NCBI GenBank assembly: GCA_022818135.1
Contig: JAFMSR010000007.1
Coordinates: forward strand, 25,702,261-25,766,260
Origin: Saxidomus purpurata
Lineage: Eukaryota; Mollusca; Bivalvia; Venerida; Veneridae
Direction of reading: 5' to 3'
Length of the DNA: 64,000 bases
The first letter of the stretch is position 1, and the number at the start of each line of letters is the position of its first letter. The position numbers and the translations under genes were made by a program. The notes beneath the pieces were generated by a model, which saw only the letters and a list, made by a program, of their open reading frames with translations, was not told where the DNA came from and searched no databases. Positions 11,801 through 24,540 of the stretch are shown here, piece by piece.

Positions 11801-14800
11801 GGCAATAATGGTACTTAAAGAATATTTATCTTAACCAAAGTTTTGTCTTGACAGAAATTTTTGTCAAAAATGATTGGCCAAAACAGTCCTCTAAATGATC
11901 CTACTGGTTAATGTGAAAATTTTGTTAAAAATGATTTGCCTAAAATTGTCCTAACAGGAGTATTCAAATGGCATAAATGCTTTAATTTCTGCAACAATTT
12001 AATTATCTTGCCATTTGACTATTATATACATAATCCCAACCACTTGCTTTCTCTTTTCAAAGCACTAAAATACTGGAAAATGAATATACTGGACAGCCTA
12101 CTGGGTATATCTCAGTTTAAAACCTGTTACCAAGATATTAAATTTGTGCCTAACCTAGGAAGCCTGCTTGGCATAGCCAAATTGAAGACAGACTTACCAT
12201 AAAGCACATTCAGATGGGAGTATTCAGGGGACGACAAAAAAAAATAGCAAAAGCAAGGATCGAGATTACAGACTTACAAATATCTCTACATTTTTTACAA
12301 AAATTTACAAAAGATCAAAACATTTGTACACTGACTGACCTAAAAACCATCACATTATTTTTGTGCACACAGTTTATAAGATGCTAACCACTAGCTATCT
12401 TTCTCTAAGGCACTTAACTTGTGCCTAACCCAAAAAGTTTGCTAGTTTTAGATTTTCTATCATTTGTACAAAAAGGCACAAATGAAATATTAACATATTC
12501 AAATTTTGTTGCTTATCGAAGTTGAAGATGAATAATTTTCAATTATGAGAAATCAAAGGCCAATTAAGGCTCATGTACACAAAAGCCATTACTGGTTATA
12601 TAGTATGATTTTGTTGAAAATGATTGGAATAAACTGTCCTTAAAATGCATTATATTCCTTACAGGATTTTTTGGTAAAAAATGACTTGGCCTTATTATGA
12701 ACTTTCTAAACTACAAGAAGTCTTTGTCATAAACATTGAGTCAGAACAGTCCCTTAAAATGAACCTTATACCCTATGAGAAGTTTTTATCAAAAATAAGT
12801 TGCATAAATAATCCTTACAATGAAATTAAGGGGATGTAAAGGCTTTACCATTTGTGTTGGGCATGTCAAAAATATTTAACAAACATTAAGCAGGAAGTCA
12901 AAAATTAGTGTAAAGACCTAGTTACTGACTACATTGTACAAATGAAATGCATAAAATTCTGAACTGATATTGAAGTAAATGGAACTGTTCTGAGTACATT
13001 TACATTAAATGCCTACTTTTAAACATCTTTTTAGACATAATAACTCCTTCCATGCATATAAAAAATCCGTTTTTATGAAAACACTTTGTTAATCAGTTTT
13101 TAGGTCAGTCCTTATAATGAAACAAACATGCAGCTTAACAAATTTTTGTCAAAAATGATTGGTCAAAAATGATTGGCCAAAATGGTACTTAAAGAAAATT
13201 TATCTTAACCAAGGTTTTGTCTTGACAGAAATTTTTGTCAAAAATAATTGGCCAAAACAGTCCTCTAAATGATCCTACTGGTTAATGTGAAGCTTTCGTT
13301 AAAAATTATTTGCCTAAAATTGTCCTAACAGGAGTATTCAAATGGCATAAATGCTTTAATTTCTGCAACAATTAAATTATCTTGCCACTTGACTATTATA
13401 TACATAATCTCAACCACTTGCTTTCTCTCTTCAAAGCACTAAAATACTGGAAAATGAATATACTGGACAGCCTACTGGGTATATCTCAGTTTAAAACCTG
13501 TTACCAAGATATTAAATGTGTGCCTAACCTAGGAAGCCTGCTTGGCATAGCCAAATTGAAGACAGACTTACCATAAAGCACATTCAGATGGGAGTATTCA
13601 GGGGATGACAAAAAAAAATAGCAAAAGCAAGGATCGAGATTACAGACCTACAAATATCTCTACATTTTTTACAAAAATTTACAAAAGATCAAAACATTTG
13701 TACACTGACTGACCTAAAAACCATCACATTATTTTTGTGCACACAGTTTATAAGATGCTAACCACTAGCTATCTTTCTCTAAGGCACTTAACTTGTGCCT
13801 AACCCAAAAAGCTTGCTAGTTTCAGATTTTTTAATATTTGTAAATTTGTAAAAGGCACAAATGAAAATTGACATATTCAAATTTTGTTGCTTATCAAAGT
13901 TGAAGATGAATAATTTTCAATTATGAGAAACCATATGCCAATTAAGGCTCATGTACACAAAAGCCATTACTGGTTATATAGTATGATTTTGTTGAAAATG
14001 ATTGGAATAAACTGTCCTTAAAATGCATTATATTCCTTACAGGATTTTTTGGTAAAAAATGACTTGGCCTTATTATGAACTTTCTAAACTACAAGAAGTC
14101 TTTGTCATAAACAATGAGTCAGAACAGTCCCTTAAAATGAACCTTATACCCTATGAGAAGTTTTTATCAAAAATAAGTTGCATAAATAATCCTTACAATG
14201 AAATTAAGGGGATGTAAAGGCTTTACCATTTGTGTTGGGCATGTCAAAAATATTTAACAAACATTAAGCAGGAAACCCATTTAGTCAAAAATTAGTGTAA
14301 AGACCTAGTTACTGACTACATTGTACAAATGAAATGCATAAAATTCTGAACTGATATTGAAGTAAATGGAACTGTTCTGGGTACATTTACATAAAATGCC
14401 TAATTTTAAACATCTTTTTAGACAGAATAACTCCTTCCATGCATATATAAAATCCGTTTTTATGAAAACACTTTGTTAATCAGTTTTTAGGTCAGTCCTT
14501 ATAATGAAACAAACTTGCAGCTTAACAAATTGTTGTCAAAACTTATTGGCCAAAACAGTCCTCTAAATGATCCTACTGGTTAATGTGAAGCTTTTGTTAA
14601 AAATGATTTGCCTAAAATTGTCCTAACAGGAGTATTCAAATGGCATAAATGCTTTAGTTTCTGAAACAATTAAATTATCTTGCCATTTGACTATCATATA
14701 CATAATCTCAACCACTTGCTTTCTCTCTTCAAAGCACTAAAATACTGGAAAATGAATATACTGGACAGCTCACTGGGTATATCTCAGTTTAAAACCTATT

Positions 14801-15390
14801 ACTGTGCCTAACCTAGGAAGCCTGCTTGGCATAGCCAAATTGAAGACAGACTTACCATAAAGCACATTCAGATGGGAGTATTCAGGGGATGACAAGAAAA
14901 AAAACAGCAAAAGCAAGGATCGAGATTACAGACTTACAAATATCTCTACATTTTTTACAAAAATTTACAAAAGATCAAAACATTTGTACACTGACTGACC
15001 TAAAAACCATCACATTATTTTTGTGCACACAGTTTATAAGATGCTAACCACTAGCTATCTTTCTCTAAGGCACTTAACTTGTGCCTAACCCAAAAAGCTT
15101 GCTAGCTTTAGATTTTCTATCATTTGCACTAAAAGGCACAAATGAAATATTAACATATTCAAATTTTGTTGCTTAACAAAGTTGAAGATGAATAATTTTC
15201 AATGATGAGAAACCAAAGGCCAACTAAGGCTCATGTACACAAAAGCCATTACTGGTTACGTAGAATGCTATTCTTAAATTGGTCAGAACAGTCTGTAAAA
15301 TGAACCTTGTGAAAAATTATTGTCAAATGAGTTGCCTTAATGATAAGTCTTAACAGCAGTTCTAAGAAACTCAATAATATAAAGACTGCT
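8860..15390 (+). repeat. 1.3-kb satellite array, about five units
   Basis: The landmark CAGTTTTTAGGTCAGTCC recurs near 9105, 10485, 11735, 13096 and 14479, so units are about 1250, 1361, 1380 and 1383 bp. Length variation comes from small deletions and one partial internal duplication (near 13150). Four units carry an open frame of 64 or more codons (9379, 10684, 11936, 13382), but it has no ATG at its conserved start and is broken in the units at 312 and 14690, so I do not call it a gene. Confidence 0.9.
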
Positions 15391-15394
15391 ATGG

Positions 15395-15715
15395 CACCAT
15401 AAAACCTTGAGTTTGTAACACTTTTACCTCTATTACCTCAACAACATCCTTGCAAGGCATTGGCCACTAACTACTTGACTTTGACTGAACTTGAAAGCCT
15501 GCTGGGTATACCCCAGCTTGAAACAGACTAACAGAAACAATAAAACAAAGTGTGCAAGTATAAGGTCAAGAGACAAAAGGGATTTACATACAATTTTGCA
15601 TTATGATAAACATTAATGGCATAAATGGGTGTAAAGATGCTCTTAACCAGTAATATTCTGTCTTAAAAACATGGCTTCCTTCTGTTCTCAGTAAGACTTT
15701 TACAATTTCTTTCTG
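15395..15715 (-). repeat. Right inverted arm of the satellite-bearing element
   Basis: Diverged reverse complement of 8548-8840, in the same order of landmarks. Part of the arm (GCCTGCTGGGTATACCCCAG) also resembles the segment GCCTACTGGGTATATCTCAG inside each satellite unit, so arm and satellite probably share an origin. Confidence 0.75.
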
Positions 15716-16140
15716 CATAAACAGTCCTAGTGACTAAAGTGCTGAATCAAGCCAGCAAGTACAGATAGCAGTTCTTGCCAGACCAACCCATGAGAACTAG
15801 GCTTAGGGCCCCAACAAAGAATTGCCTGAAATGTTTTGTCCATGAACCCAAAAAGCTGACAAAAGCAAACACTGCCTTCCTGGGTTCACCATGAACGCAG
15901 ACTGAGAGAGACTTAAATGTGAAGTTGAAGTTTTTTCAACAATAATAAAAACAAGCGGACAGAGTAATACATGAAATACTGGTATATAACCATTTATCAC
16001 ATTTTGAGCCATGGGTATAACCTTTACCATCAAAGTGATGTTTAACACAACTTTATCTACTGATGAAACTGTTTCAGGTGTGCATTTTCTATGTGAAAAT
16101 TGTAGTGCCTTTAGTAATGTTACATTTTAGTTTTTATTTA
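15716..16140. other. No recognisable feature
   Basis: Unique-looking AT-rich sequence. An 81-codon minus-strand frame at 15803-16048 has no supporting features. Confidence 0.5.
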
Positions 16141-16149
16141 TTGCTTATA

Positions 16150-16425
16150 TCTTAAAACCTTGATTTAAATCTAATTAATTAATAAATTAATTAATTGATC
16201 AATTAATTGATTAATTAATTAATTTTTCTTTTTTAATTATTCATTTATATTATCTGTTATTTATCATCTTTAAACCTTACTTTAAATCTAATTAATTAAT
16301 TAAATTTCTTTATTTTATTGCTTTTTATTCATTTATTTCATTTTTAATTATTAAATCTATAAATATTGATTTTTTTTTTTATTATTCATCTATTTTTATT
16401 TATTTATTTATTTATATAGCAGTAC
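16150..16425. repeat. AT-rich simple sequence
   Basis: Self-complementary TTAA/TTAAT runs at about 16170-16230 and 16290, then TATTT runs near 16385-16420. Confidence 0.85.
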
Positions 16426-16851
16426 TATTATCACATAAAAGACATACAACTGCAAACAATTAATGTATGCAAACTAAAAAACAATTTATAAATGTTTTAC
16501 AACCACCTTCACAGACTTTAAAATCATAATCAAAAGTGATATGTACATGTGAGTAAAAGCACATGTGAATGAAAAAAACCACTTATAAACTAAGACCAGC
16601 TTTCAGGTCTTCCATAAATGATCTATCATACTCTATGGTTATTCAATGTTATTCAATCTGTTTTTGTTTTCATTGTCAAATAAACTACAACTACACATTA
16701 CCTGTATCATTCGACAATGTACATAAGATGATCATAGTCTTTGTCTCATTACAAGGTAAGGAATTGAGCCGAATTTCAGCCTGAAAATAGAAATAAAAGA
16801 TATAGCATTAGGTCCTAAACCACTCTGTTTAAACTTTGCCTGAAAAAGAAA

Positions 16852-16878
16852 GGGGGGGGGGGGGGGGGGGGGGGGGGG
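16852..16878. repeat. 27-base G homopolymer
   Basis: An uninterrupted run of G, followed about 45 bp later by an A run (16924-16939). The proline-rich minus-strand frame across it is an artefact of the homopolymer. Confidence 0.95.
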
Positions 16879-16939
16879 CCTAAGCTTCACGGAGTGATCA
16901 ATACCCCGAGTTGTTTTCACCCCAAAAAAAAAAAAAAAA

Positions 16940-17400
16940 GTAAGTAAGTACCAAAATGCCTGTTTAAAAATTTCAACACACTCTGCCTAAAATAAATGAT
17001 AAAAATTAAGAGTGAATAATAAATAATTTAAAAATAAAAAAGTATCCATATTGTTTTGTACTCTCATAATGCACCACCTGCCTTTTTCCTTCTTTGTCAA
17101 TGACCCTTTCAGTATCTGCCAGAATTTTTAGCTATGTAACATCCAAAAGCATAGTGCCTTAATTGCATTTCTGAAAATATTGGTAATTTAAGGCTAGACC
17201 CTTATGAATCAAGTTTCTAAATTTTCTGTTGTTAAAGAATACAAACTTGATTATATGTATCCATTGGTTCCTTAGTTATGGCACAAGACGGACCAACAGC
17301 ATTCTCACAAAGTAATACTTATGTGGTTACACTTTTGCTCTCTCCATTGTTCTTTTAGCCAAATAAAGAAATTTTAGTCACATAACAGACTGAATGAATA
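16940..17400. other. No recognisable feature
   Basis: AT-rich sequence with no exon, RNA gene or repeat that I can recognise. Confidence 0.5.
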
Positions 17401-17404
17401 GAAT

Positions 17405-17545
17405 TGACATTTTTGATTTACGTATCTTTTCTTGAAATTTGTGCATTAAGTTCATGCCCCGGAGGCCTCGAATGTAGAAAAAATATGTGTTTAACTTTAA
17501 CTTTTGACAAAGCAATTCATAAGCTTGCGTCCATGGATCAATTTT
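17405..17545 (+). repeat. Dispersed repeat, copy 2
   Basis: Matches 5403-5560 in the same orientation, including GATTTACGTATCTTTTCTTG and GGAGGCCTCGAATGTAG. Confidence 0.7.
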
Positions 17546-17715
17546 ATTTTGCATTCCAACAACTCGGCAGCGTGAAAAAAAAGAAACTCCAAGATAATAA
17601 AAATTATTTGCCCATTCCAACCCCCCACACTGCGAAAGAACTCTTGGTTTAATGACAGAAACTACATGAGATCAAAAGAATTAAACAACAGCATATAAGG
17701 GCCTCCCAGACCTGT

Positions 17716-18142
17716 TTTATGCACAAATTTATATTAACAGACAAGTTAGAAACAGTACAGAAACACGCAGCAAGCTTTATTACTTCGAATTACAACTTCG
17801 ATCCAGGAAGCATGACTGAAATTTTAGAAAAGTTTAAAATTAGATTCTTTAAATGGAAAGAGGAAACAGAGTCGTCTTATTTCATTCTGCAAGGGTTTGA
17901 ATAAGGCTGCAAGGGTACCTGTTAATAATCTTGTTAAACCTGTAAGTGTCACAAAGAACAAACACGATGAACATTTCAACTTAATTTATGCTGGGACAGA
18001 TGTTTTTAAATTTAGCTTCTTATACAAAACTTTACATGATTAGAATTTACTACCGCTTGGCACTACTGCACGGAATTATACAGAATTACAAGAAATCAAC
18101 CAATCCAGTGAAAACGTTTATTAAGGAAATCAGAAAAAGTGA
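17716..18142 (+). pseudogene. Non-LTR reverse transcriptase, decayed C-terminal piece
   Basis: The frame reads KLETVQKHAASFITSNYN and continues to a region with KFSFLYKTLHDWNLLPL. These correspond to the post-catalytic segments of CR1/Jockey-type reverse transcriptases (the LEAVQRRAARFV-like and WNxLP-like motifs). A stop near 17902 and a frame change break it. The catalytic FADD box and endonuclease are absent, so this is a truncated, dead copy. Clade assignment is from recall of the family. Confidence 0.7.
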
Positions 18143-19640
18143 AGAGATAGTCCAACACTTAACGCAAGCGCAGTGAAATAATGTTGGTAAGATGTATCAC
18201 CGTATTCAATCAAAATCAAGATCAAGAAGATCACAAGTCTCGGTAATGCACTGAACTTGATCCCTTCATAGTTTAAATTTAAGACATGCAACACTTTAAC
18301 CAAGTTTAAAATAAAATAGGACCCAAGTTCAGTCAAGAGTTTTGTAACTTAACACTTTGATATCCCTTAAGACTTCATTTAAGTTTTCAAATAAATCCCA
18401 CAACCCTTTACAGAAATGATGTCTGATTATGACATTAGTTTCCTAAAACATTTATAAATAAAGTGCATATTTACCATTGGTCCATATTTGGTGTTCAGCT
18501 CCAACAGGTATCTATTTTTCTATCTTGTCAGGTAAATCAAGTCTTCTGACATCTTCTCTCACTATGTATGTCTGCTTAAAGAATTTAAAAATTTGTACAA
18601 TTCAGTGTTCACCTATTGACTCTGTTAGAAACTTTAGATATTACTTTTAGCAATCAACAGTTGCAACAATTACTTGAGAACACATCTCACTTATCCCCAG
18701 AGAGCAAATAAGCTTAATCCTTTAATATCAAGAATAAACTGTTCAACTATTATATTCAGTAAACATTATAACTATATAAGGGATTTTGCCCCTTGGCCAT
18801 CATACATAATGAATTTTGTTGTTAAAGATCAGTACACTTGCATACAATGGGTATTTCGCACAAAAAAGAAAAGATGAACTGACAATAATACATGCACATC
18901 TTATGAACAACAAATTAAGCCATATAATCCAAATATGACCCTTAAGCTATGATTTTTATGTGTTTGTCAGTATTTACTGTACAGTTGTTTTAAGCTAAAA
19001 GAACATTGAATTTCATGGCTCAGTGCTTGAAATTGGACTATACAAGACTGACTTGCAGTCTTTGCAATGAGTGCAGATCATGATCACTCTGCACGTGAAT
19101 GACCTGTTGTACTAATGTGTTTGCTGTAATATTGTTGTGTACTGATTTAGTACTGTTTAGTAACACTGTTAGTACATGTGAACAATAATTATGTGAACAA
19201 TAATTATGTGAACAATCAACTGACCAGAATGTGACCATGCTATAATTTATGCACATACACATAGTTGAAAATATTAATGGAATGTGACCATGATATGCAT
19301 AACAAAGTTTGATCACAATCACTTATCTAAAGTTACATCAAATGCTGCAAATGGTAAGAGATTAAAGTTGAAGGCCCGACAAGCTATATTTCGACTATAA
19401 GAGAAAACTTTTAAATGGCAATAACTGGATGAAATATCAGCTGACCGGAACCTACCAAGGATATGCACACATACACCTTATTCTCATGCTTCCTGTCAGG
19501 TTTTATCAATAGCCAGCAAAGGATCTAGAAGACTAAGATGGCCATGAAGGCCCTATACCGCTCACATATTACCTGCTTTGCCCTTTACAAGATTTTTTAT
19601 TTTTTTCCTTTAACTCTATGATTATACATACAAGTATTCT
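18143..19640. other. No recognisable gene
   Basis: Only short frames without family features. Near 19185-19217 a 16-bp unit containing GTGAACAATAATTAT is repeated head to tail. Confidence 0.5.
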
Positions 19641-19649
19641 TAGGGCTTG

Positions 19650-19975
19650 ATTTGACCAATTTGACCAGCGGCCCACTAGATAATGCAACAAACCAAATAT
19701 CTAACCCTTAGGCTTTGTAGTTTTGGAGAGGAAGATTTTTAAAGTATTCCTCCTTGTATAAATCTATGTAAAAGTAATGTCACCCCGGAGCCGGACCACT
19801 TTTGATCCCAGGGGCAACATTTCAATAACTTTAAAGACCAAGGGCTATTACTCATAATGTCACATACAAAATATCTAAGCTCAAGGTTTTTACACAAGAA
19901 GACCAAGTAGGTTTCTCATTATATGAGCCTATACAAAGTTATGTGCCCTGGGGCAGGGCCACTTTTGACAATAAG
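19650..19975 (+). repeat. Two units of a ~165-bp tandem repeat family
   Basis: Two diverged units share CAAAATATCTAA, a GTTTTTGGAGAGGAAG-like block and GGGCCACTTTTGA/CCGGACCACTTTTGA. The same family appears as two units at 48846-49080. Noncoding. Confidence 0.6.
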
Positions 19976-21515
19976 TAGTGACAATCACCTACATGTATTT
20001 TCAAAGTCATGAAAACCCTATTGAAATTATACAGTCTCTGAAAGTCATGAGGGAAAAAAAGTGGATATAGAAAAAATGTACTTTACCATTGTAGACAATA
20101 TATGAAAACTTTGCATAGTATTTTGTATCAGTTAAGAACAGTAACTCTGGAAATGCTATTTTTACTTTTATTACGACTAACCTCACTAAGCATATATTTT
20201 AACTGGTGAAGCCACAAGCAATCTTGAAGGCTTCACAAACACCTGGGTATCTGTCCCAGGTGAGCGTGTCAGGTTGGTCTCAAAATCTCTTGCTCATAAA
20301 AAAAATGTCCAAAAGTCCACAGTTTACATGACTGACATATATAATCATCAACTTGATAACCATACAACACACAAGTCATTTAAAAAAAAAAAACATTCAG
20401 AGGTGTATATATCGGCAGATTTCTCGATCACAGATGTGTAGAGATTGATTTTGCCAGTTTTTTAAAGAATTTGTCCAGAAAGGCAAAGAGGCAGGTAAAG
20501 TCATTGGTATTGATGTTTAGAGGAATGAATGCCCTTTAAATTGACACCTGACACTTAGGGGGTTGTTATTTTGTAGAGAAGCACTTGAAATTCAGCCAAC
20601 CGCTGTACTCTTTGACATATAAACATTGTCATCTTTTACACATCCTATTATACACCTCGAAATTTTTTTTTTTTAAACGACTTGTGTTGTATTGTTATTC
20701 AGTTGACGACAGTATATGTCAGTCATGTAAACTTTGGACGTTTTGTATTGCATTCAGTTTGTTATATTTCAACTATCATTGTATATATTTGTATATGTAT
20801 TGCTTATTTTTTATGAGAAAACCATGTACTTTTTCACAGTAACGCGTAGAAAGACATTGTGTTAAGGGGTCAGAATTTTTAGTTTAGTTTGAAATTACCT
20901 CCCTTGATGACAGAATAGGGCAAAATTTGAACAATTTTCGTGGATAATGCTTCATACCAAAATCTAAAGTAAGCTCTAATGTATATCTTTTGGTTTTAGG
21001 CAAAAAGATTTTTAAAGTTTCTCATCATATTTAACTGTGTAAAACTAATGATATTTCTTTAAAAAGAAAATACTCTTCGTACAAATGGCGTTAAAATATT
21101 AAGGGGTTGCAACTTTTGGAGACTTGCTGTCAATAAACGCCGTACCTAGTCCAGGTTTATGTGAAAGAAAAAATGAGATTGAAGTTGCACTGGTAAGGAT
21201 TTAAGGTATATAGTTCATGTAGTTCATATAGTTCTAGGCCTATATGTGCTGTTTATAGCACATTAAACCGGTGGTTTATATGGCCTTCTTTGATGTTGTT
21301 TTCCCGATTTTGCATTTTTATCTTCAAAGTTTTCATAGATAATTGCACAAATTTTTATATAAAACACTTTTTACACTGTTCCCTGAATTTTGGTATAGCG
21401 TTCACAGTTTAAGTGTTAATAACCACTTCAGTTCTGAACATCACTTAAAAAAAAAACTTATTAAAAACCGAGATAAAACACTTGCACGTCTTTATGTGTA
21501 ACAGTTTGGCAGAAA
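19976..21515. other. No recognisable gene
   Basis: No exon-like conserved frame. A plus-strand frame of 85 codons at 20585-20842 is rich in hydrophobic and Tyr/Phe codons, as expected of AT-rich noncoding DNA, and has no supporting signal. Confidence 0.5.
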
Positions 21516-21519
21516 CTTA

Positions 21520-22353
21520 TTTGAAATTCCCCAATTTTTATCAATTCTTGCCTTAAATGCATTTAGGGTGGGTGCCATAACTATACTTTCTGGGAGCTTG
21601 TTCCAGGGATCCACCACCCTGTGACTGAATGACTAAAGGTACCCTGCTTCAGATTCGTTCTTGCTCTTTTTTGTACAGTTTTTGTGAATTACCTCTAGTG
21701 ATGGAGTTTGAGAATTTGAATATCTTATTTTTGTCCATTTTATCTAAATTATGAATGATTTTATATACTTGAACCATGTTTGCTATTTCTCTACGATATT
21801 CAAGGGAAGGTAGTCCTAGAGTTTTTAGCCTATCTTGATATGAGTAATGTCTGAGGTTACCTACTATTCTAGTGGCTCTGCTCTGTACATTATCAACAGA
21901 TTTTATGTCTTTTTTTAGTTTCGATGACCATATTACAGAGCCATATTCTAGATGGGGTCTCACTAGGGCCTTGTATAGTTGGAGAAACATGTCTTTATCC
22001 ATGTGTGTAAAAGTTTTACAAATTAGCCCAAGGTTTCTCTTTTTTAATTTTGGATTGAATATGTTCACTGAATTTCATGTTACAGTCGAAAGTAATGCCA
22101 AATTTTTTCTCTGATGACACATGTTGTATTTCATGAATAATGTCTGTGTTATCCTTCATGTAAACGCTATCATGCTGCGTGTGTTTACCTATGTGCATGA
22201 TTTTACATTGTAAAAAAAGTTTTTTTGTGTTAAATGTTAGTTGCCAGTGATTTGCCCAGTCACACGCATTTGTAATGTTTTCTTGTAGCATGTTCTCACT
22301 ATTGCAGTCTGCTGTATTACTATAGATTTTTGTATCGTCTGCAAATAGTTTTG
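21520..22353 (-). pseudogene. CR1/Jockey-like reverse transcriptase, 3' part, decayed
   Basis: Reading from the N gap leftward on the minus strand, the frame opens with the catalytic FADDTKIY motif (about 22330-22350), then NHWQLTFNTKK and FDCNMKFSEHIQSKI. It shifts frame near 22040, continues with YKALVRPHLEYGSVIWS and VGNLRHYSYQDRLKTLGLPS, and after a stop near 21640 with a typical C-terminus (VVDPWNKLPESIV...APTLNAFKARID). The order and spacing match the palm-thumb part of non-LTR retrotransposon polymerases. The N-terminal RT and endonuclease would lie in or beyond the gap. At least one frameshift and one stop indicate a dead copy. Confidence 0.85.
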
Positions 22354-22853
22354 NNNNNNNNNNNNNNNNNNNNNNNNNNNNNNNNNNNNNNNNNNNNNNN
22401 NNNNNNNNNNNNNNNNNNNNNNNNNNNNNNNNNNNNNNNNNNNNNNNNNNNNNNNNNNNNNNNNNNNNNNNNNNNNNNNNNNNNNNNNNNNNNNNNNNNN
22501 NNNNNNNNNNNNNNNNNNNNNNNNNNNNNNNNNNNNNNNNNNNNNNNNNNNNNNNNNNNNNNNNNNNNNNNNNNNNNNNNNNNNNNNNNNNNNNNNNNNN
22601 NNNNNNNNNNNNNNNNNNNNNNNNNNNNNNNNNNNNNNNNNNNNNNNNNNNNNNNNNNNNNNNNNNNNNNNNNNNNNNNNNNNNNNNNNNNNNNNNNNNN
22701 NNNNNNNNNNNNNNNNNNNNNNNNNNNNNNNNNNNNNNNNNNNNNNNNNNNNNNNNNNNNNNNNNNNNNNNNNNNNNNNNNNNNNNNNNNNNNNNNNNNN
22801 NNNNNNNNNNNNNNNNNNNNNNNNNNNNNNNNNNNNNNNNNNNNNNNNNNNNN
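22354..22853. other. Assembly gap (500 N)
   Basis: Exactly 500 N, placed inside a reverse-transcriptase copy. High-copy repeats commonly break assemblies. Confidence 0.99.
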
Positions 22854-24540
22854 GTCCTTAGTTACGTACATGTTGCTTTGTGCTAAAGTCCCATCAAAGA
22901 AGGGTATATACGCATACAACATGTACGGCAAAAGTGGCATTTCACTTACATAAATTAAGTGTAAATATATGTCGAGGGAATGAATAAAATATTGTAAATA
23001 TACAAACTTTTTCGCTCTTCTATAAATGATCACTAGCGCAATGCTAGCTTATTATGCATTATAAAATATGACTAGCTACTGATATCTTGTTACACCCCGC
23101 ATGCTTTGCACATGCTGTAGGAGTGCTAAAATGTTTCAGTCGATGCTCTGAAATCTGTAAAATGATAATCTGTGTAGCAAGAAATGTAACAAAGACCGTT
23201 AAATTTTGTTTATAATTTATCTGAAGACAGGATTTATATCTATCATGTACACTTTTGACTATTAGATTATTTCTACAATCCCTGCTGAAGATATCATGCG
23301 CAAATGTCATCAGAGTCAGCTCGTAAAACCGGAGAAACCAGGCTTTCACAAAAATGTAGAGCGTTTTACAGTACTGGTAGTCCCAACTATTTATACATAA
23401 TGCTTGTTTCTTCATGATTTCTAATTTTTTAATTTTTGGTGTTTATTTTTTACATCTTTGTTAGCATGACTTTCCTCAATGAATATAAAAAAGTAAAATA
23501 TCATAAAAGTGAATACTAAAGATAATAAATGCGATGTCTTATTTTTAGGACTACCAGTACATCACATTGCAAACAAGTTGACCTATCGCCAGTACAAATG
23601 AAATTTACTTTGTTTTATAAGTAGTTTCGTTCACTTCATTGGTTTCAGAGAACAGTACAATCGCGCCCAGTTTTGATGTTTTCAAGTAATTTACCATAAG
23701 TTTGAAGAGTGGTCACTCAATGATCTAGACCTTTTTTTATCAATTTTACGAAGGTGAATTAATTTTCTGTTTTCATAAAATACAATCGCGTTGATGCAAC
23801 AAAACAATTATATATATTATACATGTCTAATCACGCTTTAGAAATGATTTCTAGCATGAAAAAATATACAGGAAAGATGATTAAGGGTGCTATATTCTCT
23901 GCAGGTTCAACAGTGATTCACGAAATTCAATATGAAATGTCTTAAAACAGTTCATTCTAAACATCCTGCAAGAAATGTCCTTGGAATCATGTTTGTAAAA
24001 CGTAGCAATAGCCAGTCAGTCTCTATCAACCATGTTGATTATAGAATTCTACAGTTCGGTTTCGTTTGTAAAAATTGAATACAAGTTGTTTTATGAAATA
24101 AACTTTCGAGGTTTAAAATAAACCAATTTTATCCAAATAGAAGACATAAGCACTAGATTCATAAAAAATCAAATAATGTCGCTAGAGTAGCCTTGAAGAT
24201 GTGTAAACTTATACTGTCAGTATATTAGTCAGTGTGTGTACGACAGATACAGGTATCGATTTGGGCGGAGCTAACTACAGAATGTGACATCGACGTCATT
24301 TACTACCTGTGTGTAAAGCAAACACTGAAACGGCACGGTATTATGAAATCTGCAGTAAGAAATAAAAAATGTGTTCCACAATGTCTTGAATAACAAGGAA
24401 AACATGGCAATGACGCCAAACCCGGTTTTCAATGGTGCCTGTAGAAATTCTAGAATTCTAAATGGTAGAATTTGAAAAACATAAAAAATAAAAAAAAACG
24501 AGTGATCTTGACTAAAAAAGGAGATCTTGACCCTGACATA
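22854..24540. other. No supported gene
   Basis: The longest frame is 118 codons on the minus strand (23059-23415, ATG start). I see no domain, signal peptide or repeat in it and no partner exons, so I leave it as an unsupported frame rather than a gene. Confidence 0.5.

Noticed and set aside
22320..23033. Frames of 207-237 codons across the second gap
   Set aside because: Composed of N; only the reverse-transcriptase end at the left margin is real.
23059..23415. 118-codon minus-strand frame as a gene
   Set aside because: No domain, splice partner or conserved copy; AT-rich composition gives such frames by chance.
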